Source: Neobacillus niacini (GTDB taxonomy: Bacteria; Bacillota; Bacilli; Bacillales; Cytobacillaceae). Taken from it: 64,000 nucleotides of DNA. The stretch covers positions 186,001-250,000 of the forward strand of contig NZ_JAMBOB010000007.1 in the NCBI RefSeq assembly GCF_023715415.1, written 5' to 3'. How positions within the stretch are numbered: position 1 is the first letter of the stretch; each line of letters opens with the position of its first letter. Position numbers and translations under genes: made by a program. Positions 62,908 to 64,000 of the stretch are shown here, piece by piece. The notes beneath the pieces were generated by a model. That model worked only from the letters and a program-made list of their open reading frames with translations, was not told where the DNA came from and searched no databases.

Positions 62908-63181
62908 ATATGTAGATAATCGTATGCAAACCACATACGATTTAAGGGTACATGGGGACGGTTCTTGTGGTCATCGTTTATATATTACGCCAGGAGAACC
63001 GTCCGAGACTACTGAAAAGGTCGTTAATTTGGTCAATGAACATGAATATTCATCTATATAGAATAAGTACAAGAAGGCAGTTATCTACATATAGTAGGTA
63101 ATTGCCTTCTTGTTTTTCAAAAATGGACTTTTTCAGTGATCTCGAACCGTCCACGCTGTCCCCATGCTTCTGGTTAAGAAA
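62908..63181. other. REP-rich intergenic region
   Basis: Contains ATCGTATG/CATACGAT hairpin (62918-62943), REP words at 62950-62972 and, inverted, at 62993-63009 and 63144-63166, and the terminator at 63069. No gene. Confidence 0.6.
63069..63117 (+). terminator. Terminator after the PLD-ATPase gene region
   Basis: ACAAGAAGGCA pairs with TGCCTTCTTGT through an extended stem (TTA/TAA, CTA/TAG) and is followed by TTTTTC. It is placed to end the + cassette. Confidence 0.8.
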
Positions 63182-63535
63182 TCATCTGATTATATCCTCT
63201 TGTTTTACTGCAATGATAAAATCAATCTCAATCGGAGTATTACTAAGGAGTTCCGCTACTCCAACAGCTGAGCGAGCATGATGTCCTTTATCGCCAAAAA
63301 TCTTATCTAATAATGCAGAGGCAGCATCAAGAACTTTTGATGGTTCAAAAAAACCTGGTGCAGTCTGAACATAGCCTGTTACTTTTAATACTTGTTCAAC
63401 CTTGTCCAGGCTGCCAATTGCAGCTTTTAAACTGCTAAGCCCTTTTAGGACACACATCTCTGCTAGTTCCTGAGCCTGTTCAATCGTAACCTCTCTACCT
63501 ACTTTACCTTGAAAAGGAACCTCTCCATTTATCAT
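63182..63535 (-). pseudogene. RidA (YjgF/UK114) family protein lacking its 5' end
   Basis: 117 residues are readable, VTIEQAQELAEMCVLKGLSS then DKGHHARSAVGVAELLSNTP, a good match to the ~150-residue RidA group (cd02199-like). The first ~35 residues, which carry the start of the beta sheet (NYVPAV.. LLYVSGQIP in relatives), are missing, and a stop codon lies just before the ATG. IS200/IS605-type DNA begins directly upstream, so insertion probably cut the gene. RidA family members deaminate reactive enamines/imines. Confidence 0.75.
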
Positions 63536-63682
63536 CTATCCGACAGAATGCCCCTTCCTCAAGGAATGTGAAGAGCGAGGCCCAATGAGTAGGGAGGGGA
63601 TGAATGACGGTTGGCGATAGCCAAAACCTTCCTCCCTATGTTATAATGAGAACAGATGTTCTTGTTAAGTGAGGTGAAATAT
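63536..63682 (+). other. Left part of an IS200/IS605-type element
   Basis: Sequence between the broken ridA and tnpB. Contains a long hairpin: AGGGAGG (63591) against CCTTCCTCCCT (63629-63639) with an inner GTTGGC-GATA-GCCAA. Imperfect subterminal hairpins of this kind are transposase recognition sites. TATGTTATAAT at 63640-63650 may be the -10 of tnpB. Confidence 0.55.
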
Positions 63683-64000
63683 ATGCTAGTAAAGAAGGCT
63701 TTCAAATTCCGCATCTACCCAAACAAAAAACAAATGGAACAGATTAACAAAACCATTGGCTGCTCAAGATTTGTATTCAATTTCTTTCTTAACAAACAAA
63801 AAGAAAAAGATGCTTACTGGTATATTGTCGAAGAAATGAGGCAAACCGGACAGCTCCCAGCGAATAAATGGAAAGGCAAATTTTTAAACAAATATGAAAC
63901 AGTGAAATCTCTTCCTGAACTAAAGAAACATTACTCATTTTTGAAAGAAGTCGATAGTATCGCTTTACAAAAATCAGTTGAAATTTTAGCTGATTCCTAT
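63683..64000 (+). CDS. tnpB: IS200/IS605-family TnpB RNA-guided nuclease (partial, N-terminus)
   Basis: The first 106 residues, cut by the window edge. It starts VKKAFKFRIYPNKKQMEQIN and continues KTIGCSRFVFNFFLNKQKEK, the standard TnpB/OrfB N-terminal helix-turn-helix region. The RuvC-like DED catalytic core lies beyond the window. AGGTGAAATAT precedes the ATG. TnpB cleaves DNA under guidance of an omega RNA from the element's right end. No TnpA gene is seen before it. Confidence 0.9.
   Translation, partial: MLVKKAFKFRIYPNKKQMEQINKTIGCSRFVFNFFLNKQKEKDAYWYIVEEMRQTGQLPANKWKGKFLNKYETVKSLPELKKHYSFLKEVDSIALQKSVEILADSY

Overview
The window looks like a low-GC Gram-positive chromosome of the Bacillaceae (Bacillus, Neobacillus or a relative). 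The basis is strong AGGAGG-type ribosome binding sites with frequent TTG/GTG starts, an eps-type polysaccharide operon with an EAR-like RNA, a ykoEDC-type thiamine transporter behind a TPP riboswitch, a ComK homologue, and the DUF1659/DUF2922/YvrJ trio. No tRNA, rRNA or CRISPR array was seen.

Region 1 (1-14580, all +) is a Wzx/Wzy polysaccharide operon. It holds the tail of galU, an initiating sugar-phosphate transferase, UDP-glucose dehydrogenase, a WchF-like rhamnosyltransferase, further glycosyltransferases, an acyltransferase, a Wzy, a Wzx, and rmlA-C-D-B for dTDP-L-rhamnose. A glucose-, rhamnose- and glucuronate-containing polymer is inferred. Region 2 (14581-18720) has two LytR-CpsA-Psr (LCP) ligases on the - strand around a secreted beta-helix protein and an overlooked 37-residue membrane peptide.

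Region 3 (18997-43244, all +) is a second, independent polysaccharide operon. It starts with a Wzz-type modulator and a BY-kinase, then a destroyed CpsB/YwqE phosphatase, then an EAR-like antitermination RNA followed by a terminator. After these come an EpsC-like dehydratase, galU, EpsN- and EpsL-like genes, an ATP-grasp/HAD pair, capE-F-G genes for UDP-N-acetyl-L-fucosamine, a second Wzy/Wzx set, an HtrL-type and other glycosyltransferases, LicD, and a three-gene set resembling the pneumococcal gtp1-2-3 CDP-2-glycerol genes. The DNA from about 25.7 kb to 43.2 kb is visibly more AT-rich.

Region 4 (43.3-57.9 kb) is bracketed by a ~650-bp direct duplication 12,534 bp apart. Each copy carries a palindrome, a hairpin and a 68-residue zinc-finger protein, followed by XRE regulators and a comK gene (a C-terminal remnant in copy 1, nearly full length in copy 2). 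Between the copies lie the TPP riboswitch-tenA-ykoEDC operon, an IS110-family element with a candidate guide RNA, a tiny hydrophobic peptide gene whose Shine-Dalgarno is sequestered, a frameshifted comM (yifB), a frameshifted REP-associated transposase, and the DUF1659/DUF2922/YvrJ cluster.

Region 5 (58.1-64.0 kb) has an HTH protein and a small sigma factor on the - strand. It then has a two-gene cassette (a DUF3895-like protein, and a protein joining a phospholipase-D-like nuclease to a P-loop ATPase) embedded in REP-like GGGGACGGTT repeats. A ridA gene lacking its 5' end and the start of an IS200/IS605-type tnpB close the window. The PLD-ATPase cassette is the best candidate here for an undescribed system.
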